Below, one piece after another: positions 61,779 to 64,000 of a DNA stretch of 64,000 bases. The stretch comes from Woeseiaceae bacterium (GTDB lineage: Bacteria; Pseudomonadota; Gammaproteobacteria; Steroidobacterales; Woeseiaceae). The notes beneath the pieces were generated by a model, which saw only the letters and a program-made list of their open reading frames with translations, was not told where the DNA came from and ran no database searches. A program made the translations under genes and the position numbers. The stretch is from contig JANQGQ010000012.1 in the NCBI GenBank assembly GCA_028277185.1, positions 124,001 through 188,000 on the forward strand, read 5' to 3'. Numbering within the stretch: the stretch's first letter is position 1; each line of letters starts with the position of its first letter.

Positions 61779-63083
61779 CTAGTAGCTTCTGCGCAGCCGC
61801 AGGTAGACGTTGCTGGCGTCTTCGAGTTGCCCGAAGAAGGTCTGCGGTTGATCGCCTGCAAAGAGGTTGCCGCCTGCGACGAAGGCCCACTCGTCGCTGT
61901 GCCGGTAGGTGAACTGCGGGCGGAGATAAGCGTCGCGGTCGCTGGGCGAGAAGAACGTGAACAGCGACCACGTGAAGCGGTCGCGCGCGCTGCGATAGCT
62001 CAGGCGATTGGTGAGGACGTGCCGGAACTCGTCGGGTTCCAGATCGGGGAACGGGGAGTTTGCAAGGAGCCGCGCGTGGTCGTGAGTCCACTCGAGGTAG
62101 TACTGCAGGCCGACGGTCAGCCGCGGTCTCGCCTCACGCTCGTAGCCTGCGAGCAGCCGGGTCTGGCTGTTGGGCACGAACGGGTCGCGGCCGTCCGTAT
62201 CGTCGCGCGAATGGTAGTAGCTGCCCTCCAGGTTGACGAGTCCCTTGCCGAGCGGCCGGCGCAGACTGGCGCCCACGGCCGTCAACGGCGCAAACGTGGG
62301 TTCGAGCAGCGGCGATAACGCGGTCGGCTGTTTGAAGAAACCGTGATACGCGTAGAGCGCGTACTCTCTGCCCTCCACTGTCTTGAACAGGCGCAGCGCG
62401 AACTCGCCGTTGGATAAGGTTCGCGACGGCTCGATGGCGGACAGCGGCGGCTCCGGCGCCACGTTGCCGCCCGCCGGCGGGAAGAAGAACGAGAAGCGCT
62501 TGCCGTCGAGGTACACGTCGGGCTCGAAGACGGGCGTCCAGACGAAGTCGACGTTGAACGCTGAACCGAAGCGGCTCAAGCGGACGGCGTTACCCGGAGC
62601 TTTGAGGTACTCGTCGTCTCTTCCCGCGAAGAACGACACGAAATCCTTGGGAAACAGATCGTTCAGGAACAGCAGGTCGCCCGTGCCCCAGGTCTGAACC
62701 TGCCGGCCGATGCGTACGTCGGTCGATTCGCCCAGACCGAAGTTCGCGCTCAGGTCGCGGATTTCGCCGAACAGCTCGTCTTCGACGGCGTCGTAGCCGG
62801 CGTCGCCCTTGAAGCCGATCTTGACTCGCGCCGCCTGCCATTCGGTCTCGATGCGCCAGCGCAACTCCTCGAGCGTGCTCCGTTGGTCGACAAGCGCATC
62901 GTCCGACGAGCGCGTCCCGAGCCCGGCTTCGACGAAACCCGTGAACACGATGCCCGCCGCATCGTCGCCCCAGCCGTCGTCCCAGGTCTCGTCCGCGAAA
63001 GGGTCGTCCTGGCCCGGTGCCAGCACGGGCACGACGAGGCCCACGAGCAGGTACCGGCGCAGTTTCGTAACGCCTCGCCCCAT
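61779..63083 (-). CDS. Outer-membrane beta-barrel protein (DUF1302-like)
   Basis: 434 residues, with a basic N-terminus and a short signal-like stretch ('YLLVGLVVPVLAPGQ'). The mature protein is acidic at first ('DPFADETWDDGWGDD') and then made of alternating strands with aromatic girdles ('VDFVWTPVFEPDVYLDGKRFSF', 'EYALYAYHGFFKQPTAL', 'VNLEGSYYHSRDDTDG', 'LTVGLQYYLEWTHDHA'), ending 'VYLRLRRSY'. 'ELRWRIETEWQAARVKIGFKGD' and 'IGRQVQTWGTGDLLFLND' fit DUF1302 barrels. It lies 7 bp downstream of the LolA-like gene; this pair usually accompanies an RND/MMPL exporter. Confidence 0.82.
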   Translation of the reverse strand: MGRGVTKLRRYLLVGLVVPVLAPGQDDPFADETWDDGWGDDAAGIVFTGFVEAGLGTRSSDDALVDQRSTLEELRWRIETEWQAARVKIGFKGDAGYDAVEDELFGEIRDLSANFGLGESTDVRIGRQVQTWGTGDLLFLNDLFPKDFVSFFAGRDDEYLKAPGNAVRLSRFGSAFNVDFVWTPVFEPDVYLDGKRFSFFFPPAGGNVAPEPPLSAIEPSRTLSNGEFALRLFKTVEGREYALYAYHGFFKQPTALSPLLEPTFAPLTAVGASLRRPLGKGLVNLEGSYYHSRDDTDGRDPFVPNSQTRLLAGYEREARPRLTVGLQYYLEWTHDHARLLANSPFPDLEPDEFRHVLTNRLSYRSARDRFTWSLFTFFSPSDRDAYLRPQFTYRHSDEWAFVAGGNLFAGDQPQTFFGQLEDASNVYLRLRRSY

Positions 63084-63090
63084 TTCGTTC

Positions 63091-63945
63091 CTACCGCGCC
63101 GATCCCCCGGAAGCGGGCCGCCGGAGCCACTCCCGCGGCGGCGCGCGCAGCGATCGCTCGGTGAAGACCGACTCGGGAAGGCCGACGTCGTACTGAATGA
63201 AGCGGAACTGCATATCGGTCCGGCCCCCGGTCTCGAGGTCGCTGACCCGGCTCAGCGTGACCGTCGGGTGGCCGTCGATCGTTTCGACCTTCAGCGCCTC
63301 GACGCGTCGGTACACCTGACCCGCCGCATTCGTGTACTCGATCTTCACGGGTAAGTAAGTCTCACGGTCTATCCAGGTGACGTAGCTTGCGAACTCGACG
63401 GAAGCGGCATCGAGCGGTTCGTGCCGCAGCACGTAGTGCTCGTCGGTCGTGTCGATCAGCTCGTGGCGGTCTTCGGTGTGCGCCCGGCCCGACACGTCTT
63501 CGTAGAAGTAGTGCGCACCGACGAAGCTCGTGCGTTTGTCGCCGGCCGAGATGCGCTTGACGAGATCGAGCCCGGGCAGATACAGCCAGCGGTCGTCGTC
63601 CCGGTCGATGTGCTTGTCGACGAGAAAGACGGTCCCGCGCACGTCCGACGGTTGGCTGAAGACCACGAGGAACTGCTGGTCGCCCAGCTCCTGAACGTTG
63701 CGCCGCAAGACCGTGAACTGCCGCCGCTGCTGGCGGCCCTGGGAGTCGCTGATAATCATGCGAACGTCCGAGCGTCCGTCGGCGCCCGCGTAGTAGGCCG
63801 CGAGGCTTGCGCGCTCCGTTATCGTATCGGCATCGCTCAGGGGCTCGTCGGCGCTTGCGAAGCCCGGCCCCGAAAGGGCCGCGATCAGCAAGACCGTGAG
63901 GCCGCGCGCGATCCACGGCCGTATGGCGGCTGGACTGGTAGGCAT
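63091..63945 (-). CDS. Outer-membrane lipoprotein-sorting protein (LolA-like)
   Basis: 284 residues from ATG 63945, chosen because it gives a normal signal peptide ('IARGLTVLLIAALSGPGFASA') and has GGAGG 12 bp upstream; ATG at 63963 or 63990 is possible, the last overlapping a TGA (ATGA) of a likely upstream gene. The LolA/LppX-like half-barrel is visible as 'ADGRSDVRMIISDSQGRQQRR', 'FLVVFSQPSDVRGTVFLVDKH', 'RWLYLPGLDLVKRISAGDKRTSF' and 'YVTWIDRETYLPVKIEYTN'. These proteins probably carry lipid from an RND/MMPL pump to the outer membrane. The gene upstream is cut off by the window. Confidence 0.85.
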   Translation of the reverse strand: MPTSPAAIRPWIARGLTVLLIAALSGPGFASADEPLSDADTITERASLAAYYAGADGRSDVRMIISDSQGRQQRRQFTVLRRNVQELGDQQFLVVFSQPSDVRGTVFLVDKHIDRDDDRWLYLPGLDLVKRISAGDKRTSFVGAHYFYEDVSGRAHTEDRHELIDTTDEHYVLRHEPLDAASVEFASYVTWIDRETYLPVKIEYTNAAGQVYRRVEALKVETIDGHPTVTLSRVSDLETGGRTDMQFRFIQYDVGLPESVFTERSLRAPPREWLRRPASGGSAR

Positions 63946-64000
63946 GTCTTGGGTGTCCTCCATTAACTCAGGTAAACGTCGCGGTTTCATCGGGCCGGCT

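Overview
The window is a high-GC (roughly 65%) bacterial chromosome segment with dense, tightly packed genes. Many neighbours overlap by the 4-bp ATGA or GTGA type. Gene order and protein types point to a gammaproteobacterium: algZ-algR-hemC-hemD-hemX-hemY in the order known from Pseudomonas, tatABC, glnK-amtB with a TorF-type porin, ubiK next to comM, and a dtd gene. The peptide-oriented content (M14 carboxypeptidase, POT transporter, AbgT transporter) would suit a marine heterotroph such as Woeseia-like lineages. The sequence alone does not fix the taxon.

Layout. 1-3.9 kb: the end of an M14 peptidase, then a minus-strand group (TRAP solute-binding lipoprotein, DUF6445-like protein, GNAT acetyltransferase). 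4.0-5.9 kb: an AT-rich islet with a three-gene toxin/antitoxin-like operon. 5.9-8.1 kb: a structured leader or RNA candidate, dtd and tatABC. 8.3-14.2 kb: POT transporter, AbgT transporter and a HerA-like ATPase. 14.2-24.6 kb: a long minus-strand stretch with a six-repeat Kazal protein, DUF610-type deacetylase, S41 protease, YeeZ-type SDR, HemY/X/D/C, the AlgR/AlgZ pair and a DUF4124 protein. 24.8-27.2 kb: amtB, glnK and a TorF-type porin. 27.4-30.3 kb: ubiK and comM, followed by a small insert that ends in a second copy of the comM 3' tail.

30.3-57.4 kb is a catabolic region. It has a Tat-signal SDR with a divergent LysR regulator, an AlkK-like acyl-CoA ligase, and a minus-strand TonB receptor, tannase and SDR group. 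An aldehyde dehydrogenase is divergent from the TonB receptor. Two divergent operons start at 48.84/48.90 kb. The leftward one has eight fully coupled genes: two VOC proteins, an IclR regulator, an FGE-like protein without the catalytic cysteines, and a complete peptide-type ABC importer. The rightward one has a flavin hydroxylase, an amidohydrolase-fold protein, an acyl-CoA synthetase, a PCMH flavin oxidoreductase, a tandem alpha/beta hydrolase and a DmdC-like acyl-CoA dehydrogenase. The divergent promoter regions at 38.8 and 48.85 kb share a similar ~30-bp element, which suggests one regulator for outer-membrane uptake, inner-membrane uptake and catabolism. The substrate is not identifiable here; an ester-linked aromatic or other carboxylic compound is a reasonable guess. 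This cluster is my best candidate for an undescribed system.

57.4-64 kb: a SAM methyltransferase, a cytochrome c5-like protein, a small coiled-coil protein abutting a molybdopterin oxidoreductase, a YjbR protein, and an outer-membrane beta-barrel with a LolA-like lipoprotein-sorting protein, normally partners of an RND/MMPL exporter that would lie just outside the window. No tRNA, rRNA, CRISPR array, intact insertion sequence or replication origin was recognised.
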